Assembly: GCA_905215195.1 (NCBI GenBank)
Contig: CAJMPF010000004.1
Coordinates: forward strand, 1-22,342
DNA: 22,342 nt
Reading direction: 5' to 3'
Origin: an uncultured bacterium
GTDB taxonomy: Bacteria; Actinomycetota; Coriobacteriia; Coriobacteriales; Coriobacteriaceae
Numbering within the stretch: position 1 is the stretch's first letter; every line of letters begins with the position of its first letter. The notes under the pieces were generated by a model that worked only from the letters and a program-made list of their open reading frames with translations, did not search any database and was not told the origin of the DNA. Positions 14,385-21,813 of this stretch are shown here, piece by piece. A program made the translations under genes and the position numbers.

Positions 14385-14422
14385 GCCTCCCATTTCTTGG
14401 ACATGAGAAATGGGAGGCTTTT
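14385..14422 (+). terminator. Intrinsic terminator of rpoBC
   Basis: Thirteen-base arms (14385-14397 and 14406-14418) pair perfectly around TGGACATG, followed by TTTT. It lies 50 bases after the rpoC stop. The last T is also the first base of the IS3-family element, so the insertion borders the terminator exactly. Confidence 0.92.
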
Positions 14423-14473
14423 GGAGTGGGTATGATGAATTGGACACCTAGTTAAGAGCGAAAGGTGTTCAAG

Positions 14474-14773
14474 ATGACCCAAAGAAGAAAGCGATACGAC
14501 AGGCAGTTCAAGGTCTCGGCGGCAAAGGTGGTCCTGTCCGGGGAAATGACGGTCAAAGGCCTATCGGAGGAACTCGGCATAAAGGATTCGACGCTGAGAA
14601 GATGGGCCCGCGAATACGAGGAGATGGGAGACGGCGCGTTCCCCGGAAACGGCTCCCCGAAGATCAACAAGGACTACGAGATCGTGAAGCTCAAGAAGAA
14701 GGTCGAGGAGCTCGAGCGCGAGAACGAGATACTAAAAAATTTCCGGGCCTTCTTGAGTCAAGACCATGCGTGA
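14474..14773 (+). CDS. IS3-family transposase OrfA
   Basis: A 99-residue protein with an N-terminal helix-turn-helix (about 8-50, YDRQFKVSAAKVV to STLRRWAREYEE) that would bind the element's ends. A leucine-zipper-like helix (about 68-90, KLKKKVEELERENEIL) is typical of IS3 OrfA oligomerisation. ATG 14474 is preceded by AAAGG at 9 bases; an upstream GTG at 14465 is less well placed. Near the end the frame crosses A AAA AAT (A-run at 14734-14739). A -1 slip there would join OrfA to the OrfB frame and yield the OrfAB transposase, as known for the family. Unshifted reading ends at the TGA that overlaps the OrfB GTG. Confidence 0.9.
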   Translation: MTQRRKRYDRQFKVSAAKVVLSGEMTVKGLSEELGIKDSTLRRWAREYEEMGDGAFPGNGSPKINKDYEIVKLKKKVEELERENEILKNFRAFLSQDHA

Positions 14774-15636
14774 GGTTCGAGTTCCTCAAAGAGCATAGGG
14801 GCGAGATCGGCCCCATCAAGAAGGCATGCGGGCTGATGAAAGTCTCGAAATCCGGTTTCTACGAGTATCTCGGCCGGAAGAAGTCCGACGCCCAGATAGA
14901 GCGGGAGGCGATCGAAGGTTTCGTCGTCGAGGCCTTCGAGCGGCACAAGGGCCGTTACGGCTACCGGCGCATCAACCGCGAACTGCGAAAAAGCGGCATC
15001 GTCGTGAGCGAGAAGCGCGTGCTCCGCATCATGCAGAAGCTCGGACTTGCCGGAAAGGGCGCGACCCGAAAACACCGCATCCAGAAGAAGGTCGAGCCGG
15101 GAGACCCTCGGTTGAACCTGGTAGAGCGCGCTTTCACCGTGGGCGAGCGCAACAGGCTTTGGGTGGGCGACATCACCTACATACCCACAAGAGAAGGGTG
15201 GCTCTATCTCGCAGCCGTGATAGACGCCTTCTCCCGCAAGGTCGTGGGCTGGTCAATGTCCGAGCGCATCACCGAGAAGGTCGCGATCGACGCGATGGAG
15301 CAGGCGGTCGGCAGGGAGGGTCCGCCAGATGACGGCAGCCTCGTCTTCCATGACGATCAGGGCGCGCAGTACACCTCCCGTTCCTTCCAGCGGTGTCTGG
15401 ACTCGCATGGCATAGTCCAGTCGGTATCAAGGCCCGGCACGCCGCTGGACAACGCGGTGGCCGAGTCGTTCTTCAAGACGCTGAAAAGGGAATTGGTGAA
15501 AGAGAGGAGCTATGGGACGAGGGACGAGGCCAAGCAGGACATCTTCAAGTACATAGAGCTCTATTACAATAGGGTGCGCATGCATTCCACCCTGGGCTAC
15601 ATGTCTCCAGTGGAATACGAGCGGCAATACGCTTGA
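14770..15636 (+). CDS. IS3-family transposase OrfB, DDE integrase domain
   Basis: This 288-residue part carries the catalytic core. An HTH_21-like segment (RHKGRYGYRRINREL) precedes the integrase domain. The DDE triad is complete: D134 (WVGDITYI), D196 (HDDQG) and E232 (AVAESFF), with 35 residues between the second Asp and the Glu as expected. The frame is open upstream to 14602, in the -1 frame relative to OrfA, consistent with production as an OrfAB fusion through the A-run at 14734-14739. GTG 14770 overlaps the OrfA stop and is the alternative separate start. There is no internal stop or frameshift, so the element may still be active. Confidence 0.9.
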   Translation: MRFEFLKEHRGEIGPIKKACGLMKVSKSGFYEYLGRKKSDAQIEREAIEGFVVEAFERHKGRYGYRRINRELRKSGIVVSEKRVLRIMQKLGLAGKGATRKHRIQKKVEPGDPRLNLVERAFTVGERNRLWVGDITYIPTREGWLYLAAVIDAFSRKVVGWSMSERITEKVAIDAMEQAVGREGPPDDGSLVFHDDQGAQYTSRSFQRCLDSHGIVQSVSRPGTPLDNAVAESFFKTLKRELVKERSYGTRDEAKQDIFKYIELYYNRVRMHSTLGYMSPVEYERQYA

Positions 15637-15676
15637 GGATCCTTAAAAGAAAGTCCAGTTTATCCTTCCCACTCCA

Positions 15677-16400
15677 GCCTGGATGCGCCTAGGCGGTCCA
15701 GGAAATCGTCCGCACCGCTTTGCCATATTTTATTGTCTGAAAGACTATCACCCCAAAAGAAGCCAATGCGGCAATCAACATTTGAAGAAGTCCAGAAGAA
15801 AAAGTCTCCCCTTCGCGCAAGACCGCCGGAGAGCATGCTACGCGCAGTCGAATTTTTATAAACCGAGCACCGGAATCTAATGCGCACCCATAAACGCGCA
15901 ACCATTGGCAAAGCTTCCATTCTTCCAGGACCACCGAACCAAGACGAAAGATAATTATTAGCTGCAACCGCTGCCAGATTGCCACCGTACTTCGATCAAG
16001 CATGTGCAACAAGGCCTGTACAGTTCACACCTTAATAGCCATCCCAGCAACGATAGCCATTCGGATATAAACAGGTTGATTCAGACAGTCCCGCCGAATA
16101 GGGAGTACCAACGTAGTAACAATAATATTGATAACTTCTCAGTCAGGAACCAAACGAAACCTCGGGACGCCAAGAACGCAATCACTGGTAGTACCCCGAT
16201 ACGCGTTCGCGGTCGAGCCCAGCGCGGACGCGCCCTCCGCCCACCCACCACCTTCCACTTGAACGCGAACGAGCATTTAAGCGATAGCGCACCCATTCCT
16301 GCCCCGTCCCTCCGATCCCCATCAGGGGCATCATCCTGGACGGAAATAGAACTAACAACGGTTCTTTAGTAGATTCAGATTCACTGGAACTAAATCACAA
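15677..16400. other. Unassigned spacer right of the IS3 element
   Basis: No convincing gene is seen in about 720 bases. On the minus strand, short open stretches at 15689-16012 and 16081-16296 encode hydrophobic segments (for example LLQMLIAALASFGVIVF and LSILLLLRWYSLF) in different frames. They could be debris of a membrane-protein gene broken by frameshifts. They have no good ribosome sites and I recognise no family. GC content and codon use differ from the rpoC side of the insertion sequence. Confidence 0.3.
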
Positions 16401-16411
16401 CGGAGGAGTTC

Positions 16412-16567
16412 ATGGATGCGACGCCACACGCCCGAAGCGATTTCGCACCACCATGCACGGCGTCACGGCGGCAGAACTACGCTAAACGAGGGGTCACCAA
16501 GGCGATATCCCCACGCTGTCCGCGCGACGTGCAAAAATCTTGCCCACGACCATGGGCACCGTTATGA
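16412..16567 (+). CDS. Possible 51-residue leader ORF before the Panacea operon
   Basis: ATG 16412 follows GGAGGAG after only 3 bases and opens a 51-codon frame (MDATPHARSDFAPP onward), rich in Arg, Pro, Ser and Cys. It ends at a TGA inside the -10 box of the Panacea gene's candidate promoter. I recognise no family. The codon pattern is not convincing and the ribosome-site spacing is tight, so it may be spurious. If real, it would be a leader peptide or the remnant of a longer gene. Confidence 0.2.
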   Translation: MDATPHARSDFAPPCTASRRQNYAKRGVTKAISPRCPRDVQKSCPRPWAPL

Positions 16568-16568
16568 T
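16540..16568 (+). promoter_or_regulatory. Promoter of the Panacea operon
   Basis: TTGCCC (16540-16545) and TATGAT (16563-16568) are exactly 17 bases apart. Transcription would start near 16575, leaving a very short leader that consists almost only of the ribosome site AAGGAGG (16574-16580). Confidence 0.65.
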
Positions 16569-16585
16569 TTAACTAAGGAGGAAAC

Positions 16586-17059
16586 ATGGAAAACCGGGAC
16601 GAATTGAAATACAGCGCGATGGACATCGCCAAGTACGCCGTCAACAGGCAGTACAAGTCCAACAGGCCCATAAGCAACCTACAGCTCCAAAAAATACTCT
16701 ACTTTTTACAGATTGTCTTCGCGAGCAAGACTGGCCACCTGCTGTTCGCCGATCAATTCGAGGCATGGCCTTATGGACCAGTAATCAGGGACGTCTATGT
16801 CAAATTCGCTGACTGCGGAGGCTACCCGATAAGGCGCGAATTCAATATCGCCATCGACGACCGAACCAAGCCGTTTCTGGACGCCGGTATTGACACACTC
16901 GCCAAAAAGTCCCCATGGGATCTCGTAAGGGTGTCCCATGCAGAAGGGTCACCATGGGACACCGTATACAATCTCGACGGCAAACACAAGGGCATTATCC
17001 CCAACAAGTTGATAATGCAGTGCGCACTCGGTGCGAACGTGAGGCGCCAGGATGGATAA
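16586..17059 (+). CDS. Panacea (DUF4065) domain protein, putative antitoxin
   Basis: A 157-residue single-domain protein. Its hallmarks are MDIAKYAVN (12-20), SNLQLQKILYFLQ (30-42) and FEAWPYGPVIRDVY (58-71), which define the Panacea/DUF4065 family related to SocA. Family knowledge is that stand-alone Panacea proteins neutralise many unrelated toxins encoded next to them. The start ATG has AAGGAGG at ideal spacing and a strong promoter just upstream. Its last 8 bases overlap the start of the next gene, so the two are translationally coupled. The antitoxin role is inferred from family and context. The gene lies among insertion-sequence debris and has a lower GC content than rpoBC, which suggests horizontal acquisition. 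Confidence 0.85.
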   Translation: MENRDELKYSAMDIAKYAVNRQYKSNRPISNLQLQKILYFLQIVFASKTGHLLFADQFEAWPYGPVIRDVYVKFADCGGYPIRREFNIAIDDRTKPFLDAGIDTLAKKSPWDLVRVSHAEGSPWDTVYNLDGKHKGIIPNKLIMQCALGANVRRQDG

Positions 17060-17975
17060 CCAAGCATACGAGACGGCGCTCGAGAGCTTCAGCGGAGTTC
17101 TAGAGATGCTCTCCGCCGGCATCAAGAAGTTGACAAAGACCCCGCTGGATGTTCCAGAAATAGCAGAAAACGATGACGATTCCAGAAAACGCGAAGCGTT
17201 ACGACTCATGCTCAAATCGCTCGCCAGCGTAGACAACAAGTCGGCACTATCAACGGATGACATCGACAGGGCCTCCGACTTTTTCGCAAGGCTGTACGGA
17301 GGACGGGAGCCATATCGACACAGGTACGCCGACGTTTGCAACATCATCTTTAGCGAGATGGATCAATCCAACGGGGAGCTAGACGACGGCGTGCCGTACT
17401 CCGTCAACTGCCTTGCAGAGAGTATTCGAATTATTCACGAACACATGGTCGTCAATGGACAGAACGCACAAGCAAGAAGTGTCCTAAAGCTTGCTGACCA
17501 CATTGACCTTGAGAAAACGAGACTGGGCCACTACATCAACCAGCAACAGGCCATGCGCGAATTCCAAGAAGCGGTTGCGGAAGCCAAGAGGGAAAGAATC
17601 GAAGTAGACCGTGAATTCACCGAACGACTCGAGAAGACAAGGATGGAGTACATCGCGGTTCTTGGCGTTTTCGCTGCAGTCGTGCTCGCGTTCAACGGAG
17701 GGGTCGGATTCTCCACATCATCCCTGAGCGCCCTCGGAATTGACAGCGGCATCAGAGCGCTCGTATTCCAAACGGCCCTGGTCGGATTCGTCCTCATCAA
17801 CACGATATGCATTTTACTTGTATTCATCTGGAAGATGTCCTTCAGCCATCAGAAAATCGAACTGGGCAGATGGCCGAGAAATTGCCTCGTTGCAACCGAG
17901 TCAATTCTCTTCCTCATAATGCTAGCGGCCGTCGCGCTGAGCTATCCACCCATTAGGCAGCGGATAGGCCTATAA
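17052..17975 (+). CDS. Coiled-coil membrane protein with three C-terminal TM segments, putative toxin
   Basis: A 307-residue protein I do not recognise as a family. Residues 1-160 look soluble and mostly helical. Residues 163-199 (QQQAMREFQEAVAEAK onward) form a charged helix with coiled-coil character. Three hydrophobic segments follow: about 200-222, 238-261 and 280-298. The last ends near a basic C terminus (IRQRIGL). This topology puts a large cytoplasmic sensor or oligomerisation part before a membrane-embedded tail. It overlaps the Panacea gene by 8 bases and has no other partner, so by context it is the probable toxin or effector, acting on the membrane. This is inference. It could also be a non-toxic membrane anchor. 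No signal peptide or enzyme motif is visible. Confidence 0.75.
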   Translation: MDNQAYETALESFSGVLEMLSAGIKKLTKTPLDVPEIAENDDDSRKREALRLMLKSLASVDNKSALSTDDIDRASDFFARLYGGREPYRHRYADVCNIIFSEMDQSNGELDDGVPYSVNCLAESIRIIHEHMVVNGQNAQARSVLKLADHIDLEKTRLGHYINQQQAMREFQEAVAEAKRERIEVDREFTERLEKTRMEYIAVLGVFAAVVLAFNGGVGFSTSSLSALGIDSGIRALVFQTALVGFVLINTICILLVFIWKMSFSHQKIELGRWPRNCLVATESILFLIMLAAVALSYPPIRQRIGL

Positions 17976-18024
17976 AACGTCGAAATCCTAATCGTCCTCA
18001 GCTGAATTGCTTCAGAAACTTGAG

Positions 18025-18470
18025 CACCCGAAATAGCGACAAGTTGTTACGTGCCAAGACGTTGATTACGCCGACGATGCGTGACATCGGGGGCAAGCCC
18101 CGCATGCGCTGTGAGGACGGTCCCAATTGTAATGCTCGATGAAGGAGTCGAGGGCCTCGGCCCTGGACTCCTTACTCTCCCAAGCGTGAGCGTACTGCCA
18201 CTCCTGCGCGAGCGTCCGGTTCATGCGTACGAACTTTCCGTTCTGCCAGGACTCAAGGGCCTGGTGTACTTGTGCCTTGTGCCCCGGCCCTCGAGCAGCG
18301 TGTTGAAGTCGCGCGACCGGTACGCCGGCCCGTTGTCGCCATGTCCCGCTCGACCGCGACGCCAAGCCCATCGAAGAACTCCAGTGCCCGCTGCATGAAC
18401 GCGCGGGCCGTGGCCTTCTTCTCGTCGGGCAGTCGCTCGGCGTAGGCCACCCCGCGTTAACGTCAATCAA
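18025..18470 (-). pseudogene. IS481-type transposase relic
   Basis: The minus strand encodes, in shifting frames, the C-terminal half of an IS481-like transposase: AYAERLPDEKKATARAFMQR, then DNGPAYRSRDFN, WQNGKFVRMNRTLAQEW, FIEHYNWDRPHSACG and GLPPMSRIVGV. At least three frameshifts separate these blocks, and the N-terminal half is missing. The order and spacing of the blocks match an integrase-core domain, including the conserved Asp of TDNG-type motifs, but no functional product is possible. It lies downstream of the Panacea operon and adjoins an IS21 relic. Confidence 0.8.
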
Positions 18471-18800
18471 TTTTTAACCGATTCCGCCAATCGGCCGCGC
18501 CATCTCCGCCAACGCGAACTCACCGTTCGCACCAACGTAAATACGCCGGTTCCGCCTACCCCTCCCACCGCTTCTCAGCCGGCAGGTCCTTCAGCCAGCA
18601 GGACCTGCCGGCTATCTTTATCAGGTTGGCAGTAGTGGCAGACCCGGTCGGCGATGACACTCGCCGTAACCTCGTCCCCGAAGACCTTCGTCCAGCCGAC
18701 TATCCCGACGTTGGTCGTGATCACGGTCGACCGCCGCTCGTAGCGGGCGTTCACAAGCTGGAAGAGCAAGTAGTAATCCAAATTTGATGAAGATATAGTA
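18471..18800 (-). pseudogene. istB: IS21-type istB relic and element end
   Basis: The minus strand encodes the C-terminal part of an IstB-like helper ATPase: LLFQLVNARYERRSTVITTN (about 18715-18775), then VFGDEVTASVIADRVCHYC, and after a frameshift LIKIAGRSCWLKDLPAEKRW. The Walker motifs and N-terminal two thirds are missing. The region 18471-18555 looks like the non-coding end of the same element. A perfect 12-bp inverted repeat (18578-18589 with 18601-18612) falls inside the coding remnant. The intact-looking IS21-family start at the right edge of the window is a separate copy in the other orientation. Confidence 0.75.
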
Positions 18801-18945
18801 TTAGACAAACAACTCCCATTAAAGTAAATTACATCTAATTATCTTTCGAAATGCCCCAGTAGATATAGCAATCGCCAACTCAGGAGCCTACTAGCACACG
18901 ATTCAGCTGACAAACAAATGACTATACGGCACTATTAACGGATAA

Positions 18946-19926
18946 CTAGCACTGTTCATCTACAGGAATATCCAGTTTATTCGCCGCGCAAATGCAAAGC
19001 TCTTTATCCTCTTGAGTCATCCTGCTCCCAAGAATAACTCGCGACGGCTTGCATGGGCGTTGTACATAATTCATCTCAAGCTCATCTGGCTCTGGTACAA
19101 GACGGGCACGATATTCGTTCTCCCACTCAAACGCACTGCCCTTTCTGTAAATTGCCCGTAGATCACTAAGCATGTCATCACTGCTCACATTAAGGCCAAG
19201 CATCCTAGCAGCAGTCCAAGCAATTTGAGGGTCGCAATTAAATGGTTTGTCATCATATAAAAGTGGCAATATTTCAGTACGCATTCCGTTACCTATATTG
19301 CAATTGCGAATAGCTTCTCTGTCGTAAGCAAGAACGAAACCCGCTTGGCTTTCGGAATATACATTCCACATATTCGAATCGCTGGGATTGTCCGTTAGGC
19401 ACAAAATGCGACAACAATTTCGGCAGCTATTCTGATGAACTGGAACAACAAATCCTCCAACAAATAAGCGCAAGTTTTTAACAGCCGAGCGAAAAAGGCT
19501 AACTCTCCCCTCATCGGATAGTATCTCAAACTCATCTATTCTTGCTGGATTTAAAGGAACCCCCAGAACCCCTGAAACAAACGCAAGTCGTTTAAAATCA
19601 ATTTGATTTATTATCTCTAACGCTTGTTCATCATCATTGAGATAACTTTCGATTTCATCTATACCATTCCAGTTATAGATCGGTACCGAGTCGCGCTGAT
19701 CGCTGAAAACCCTTGGATGAGAAAATGTAACAGTTGCGTTTTCTAGGTCGGCAAAAGCGTATTCAGTTGGAGGCCGATAGCGGTAAAGCATTCGCGGAGC
19801 GAGAGAAGTCGATAGAGCTTCCAGCTCCTTCTCTGCGGAAACAATAGAAGCGTCATCGTTTTGCTTGGCAACGAGATTAGCCAGCGTCTCCCGATAAATA
19901 TCTTTCTGTGTCAGGCTTAGCACCAT
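18946..19926 (-). CDS. DUF2971 family protein
   Basis: A 326-residue cytoplasmic protein with the landmarks of DUF2971: LYRYRPPTEYAFADLENATV followed by FSHPRVFSDQRDSV (residues 47-81), then CLTDNPSDSNMWNVYSES and AGFVLAYD (176-202), and FEWENEYRARL (266-276). A cysteine cluster, C168, C171 and C172, precedes the middle motif. The biochemical function of the family is not established; its members are often found in accessory and defence-rich regions. The gene is AT-rich compared with rpoBC, lies alone on the minus strand between an IS21 relic and a broken HicB gene, and uses a weak ribosome site (GGGAAG). No transmembrane segment is seen. Confidence 0.8.
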   Translation of the reverse strand: MVLSLTQKDIYRETLANLVAKQNDDASIVSAEKELEALSTSLAPRMLYRYRPPTEYAFADLENATVTFSHPRVFSDQRDSVPIYNWNGIDEIESYLNDDEQALEIINQIDFKRLAFVSGVLGVPLNPARIDEFEILSDEGRVSLFRSAVKNLRLFVGGFVVPVHQNSCRNCCRILCLTDNPSDSNMWNVYSESQAGFVLAYDREAIRNCNIGNGMRTEILPLLYDDKPFNCDPQIAWTAARMLGLNVSSDDMLSDLRAIYRKGSAFEWENEYRARLVPEPDELEMNYVQRPCKPSRVILGSRMTQEDKELCICAANKLDIPVDEQC

Positions 19927-19952
19927 ACAATATCACTTCCCAATCTAGCTAA

Positions 19953-19982
19953 ATTAGATGCAGTTGATTTAATCCAGTGCAA
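19953..19982 (-). promoter_or_regulatory. Candidate promoter of the DUF2971 gene
   Basis: On the minus strand TTGCAC and TCTAAT are 18 bases apart in an AT-rich stretch, giving a leader of about 20 bases before the start codon at 19926. In so AT-rich a stretch a chance match is possible. Confidence 0.4.
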
Positions 19983-20107
19983 AAAAATGAATGCACATAC
20001 GAAGCAGAAGTCATGTCTATCAACTACCAAAAAATGATTCCGATTGGAACGTGCCGGAAAACGTAAAAGCTGCAAACAATATATATAATAGCCTGAGATG
20101 ACTAGAG

Positions 20108-20289
20108 ATGAAAACATATAGCTATCAAGCAGCCTTATCCTCCGATGAAGACGCCAGCTATGACATCGAATTCCCCTCTCTATCAGGTAGCTTTACCAAT
20201 GACGGGGCGCCGCAGAGGCTGCAGAAGCAGTCGAGCATGCAGAAAAGATTTATATGGGCGCGCCAATTAAAAAAGTCTCTGTTAAATAA
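20108..20289 (+). pseudogene. HicB-type antitoxin remnant
   Basis: The start MKTYSYQAALSSDEDASYDI, then EFPSLSGSFTNDGA, matches the N-terminal fold of HicB antitoxins (a short beta sheet with EFPDLPG-like and FTDGDT-like turns). The frame then breaks at about 20205-20212. One frame over it resumes with AAEAAEAVEHAEKIYMGAPIKKVSVK and a TAA at 20287-20289, which is the expected following helix. No C-terminal DNA-binding domain and no HicA toxin gene are visible on either side. It is therefore a decayed toxin-antitoxin locus. A sequencing error cannot be excluded for the frameshift, but the lack of HicA argues for real decay. Confidence 0.65.
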
Positions 20290-20660
20290 GTTAATCCAAC
20301 GCCATTGCCGTTCCTTCCAGTAACTCCAGTACAGTTGCAAGGTGCCCCTAGGTCATCTCGCACGCTCTTGTGCGTTCCGTTCGAAACTGCACCCCGAACG
20401 CATCGCACCCATGACTGTCGGTGCGCCTCGTCAGCCCGGTCAACGAGAGACATTTGAGGAAGCGGCTGAGCATGCGCGAGCTCACCGCGCAGAACGGATT
20501 TCGATTCGGGCACACTCGCTTACACGGACTCCCCGCCCGAACACCGACTCCACGCCCAAGCCAACAACGGCATCGACCGGATTAACTACAATGTCAGGCA
20601 AAGGGTAAGGTTCGCCACCACCTTCATCGATGGAAACTCGGCCTCATGCTCGTCACAGCA
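20290..20660. other. Unassigned spacer after the HicB remnant
   Basis: No gene can be supported. Short frames exist on both strands but lack ribosome sites and family features. Its GC content is higher than in the flanking AT-rich genes, which suggests another decayed insertion, but I cannot identify its source. Confidence 0.3.
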
Positions 20661-20662
20661 AG

Positions 20663-20688
20663 GCTCGTGCGCACCGTTGAGCACGAGC
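20663..20688. repeat. Perfect 8-bp hairpin
   Basis: GCTCGTGC (20663-20670) pairs perfectly with GCACGAGC (20681-20688) around a 10-base loop. It lies just before the ribosome site of the small ORF at 20712 and has no T-run. Confidence 0.45.
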
Positions 20689-20711
20689 GGATAAAGAGGA
20701 GATATCTGGAA

Positions 20712-20861
20712 ATGACAAAGTCGGAAGAGATGGACGAACTGAAAACAAGAATAAGGGCTAGGGTATCGGACAGAGCGAGACTAGCTCAATCAATTATCGA
20801 AAGAATCTTGGTGGCACCTACAACCACTCGGAGAATTAAAGTATTTAAAAGATCGCATTAA
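20712..20861 (+). CDS. Small hypothetical protein
   Basis: A 49-codon frame beginning MTKSEEMDELKTRIRARVSD. It is strongly charged and predicted helical at the start, with a basic C terminus (RIKVFKRSH). The ribosome site GAGGAG is 10 bases before the ATG. I recognise no family. The start resembles a short DNA-binding or partner protein, but this is not enough to assign a role. It may be real because of the good start context, or a fragment of something longer, since the frame is also open upstream to 20646. Confidence 0.35.
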   Translation: MTKSEEMDELKTRIRARVSDRARLAQSIIERILVAPTTTRRIKVFKRSH

Positions 20862-20941
20862 TTTGAGGAAATGCAGTCATCAGGTCAGAAAAGTAAAGTA
20901 GTAGCAATGCAAGCGCTGAATATGCAGGGAGCGAATCAAAA

Positions 20942-21469
20942 TTGAAAGATAAAAACACCACAATCCCCTTTGGAGCCGATGAAATTATGTACTCATTCCT
21001 CAAATCAAACGGTGCTCCCTTAACAGATAGCGAATTGAAAAGGATAAAACATACTGAATCACTGAAGGATTTAATGGCCCTTGGCTATATTCGACATGAG
21101 CACTCAAACGCTTTCCTGACATTGCAAGGCAGAATGGCTCTTCGAAAATTTGACGAAGAACATAAGAGTAAATCCAACAAAGAATCCGCAAACGTATTCA
21201 GTATTATCATCAGTGTACTGGCAATTTTAGTATCTATTCTAAACACGGTTGTGGGATTAGTTAAAAACGACGCATCCGTCAATTATACCTCGATCAATTT
21301 ATTCACTAATATGCTTAGCGCACTTGAAGTACTGCTAATCGGATTTTTTATCGCTGAAATTTTATTACCCTCGGTAAAGTACTTTAGATTCCACCCTGTA
21401 GCTCGATACTTATCTGGAACCATGATGGCAGCGGTACTTTTTATATTCTTTTATTTTTCAACGCTTTAG
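20942..21469 (+). CDS. Winged-helix-like N terminus fused to three TM segments, unknown function
   Basis: A 175-residue protein with two parts. Residues 8-72 (FGADEIMYSFLKSNGAPLTD to ALRKFDEEH) read like a winged-helix domain: three helices and a hairpin (LGYIRHEHSNAFLTLQGRMAL). Three hydrophobic segments follow at about 86-107, 120-142 and 156-174. The start is TTG, supported by GGGAG nine bases upstream; there is no ATG nearby in frame. The gene is AT-rich with codon use unlike the housekeeping block, which suggests transfer. I know no named family with this arrangement. A membrane-tethered regulator, or a small effector with a sensing wing, are both possible. Confidence 0.65.
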   Translation: MKDKNTTIPFGADEIMYSFLKSNGAPLTDSELKRIKHTESLKDLMALGYIRHEHSNAFLTLQGRMALRKFDEEHKSKSNKESANVFSIIISVLAILVSILNTVVGLVKNDASVNYTSINLFTNMLSALEVLLIGFFIAEILLPSVKYFRFHPVARYLSGTMMAAVLFIFFYFSTL

Positions 21470-21632
21470 TTAGCAGATGGTACCCCATCCACCCTAAGCT
21501 GAGAAAGGCTTTCGCGGACCTCAGCGCATGGCACATCACTTTTGTGGTCAGGTCTAACCTCTCGTGGGCCCTGTTAACCCGGAAAAGGTGAACGTGCCAG
21601 TCAAGGTAGGCCTGCAGTTTCTTGGGAAACAT
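21441..21632 (-). pseudogene. Possible transposase C-terminal relic
   Basis: A minus-strand frame encodes KKLQAYLDWHVHLFRVN and VMCHALRSAKAFLSLG, which has the flavour of the C-terminal tail of an insertion-sequence transposase. The frame is closed a few codons upstream, so only a fragment would remain. It overlaps the end of the membrane-protein gene by 29 bases. I cannot name the family. A perfect palindrome CGCTCTTAAGAGCG at 21720-21733, preceding GTGGCCCC, could mark the old element's end. Confidence 0.3.
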
Positions 21633-21813
21633 TCTCGTGAAGCACCCTGGGAAGTGTCTTAGCTACTTTCCGCCAAAGGCGTGATGGGTTTCGTTTGCTG
21701 TGAAAAATAAGAAAACAGGCGCTCTTAAGAGCGTGGCCCCTACTTCCTTTCAAGGAGAAAACAATATAACTAGAACGATTTCGCAGGCGACAGGCAACTA
21801 AGCCGTATCACAA

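Larger units (their letters stand above)
14422..15676 (+). mobile_element. IS3-family insertion sequence, apparently intact
   Basis: The 1255-bp element begins TGGAGTGGG and ends CCCACTCCA. Its terminal inverted repeats, about 24 bases at 14422-14445 and 15653-15676, match at 20 positions and share the inner TGGAC. TG...CA ends, two overlapping frames, an A-rich frameshift site and a complete DDE triad all fit IS3. No 3-4 base target duplication is visible: the left flank is TTT and the right flank is GCC. This suggests that a rearrangement or deletion has removed one original flank. Confidence 0.85.

Noticed and set aside
16004..16369. Plus-strand 121-codon frame right of the IS3 element
   Set aside because: Asn/Ser/Arg/Pro-rich, with no recognisable domain and no good ribosome site; probably chance.
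20342..20608. An 88-codon plus-strand frame after the HicB remnant
   Set aside because: Low-complexity composition, no ribosome site and no recognisable family.
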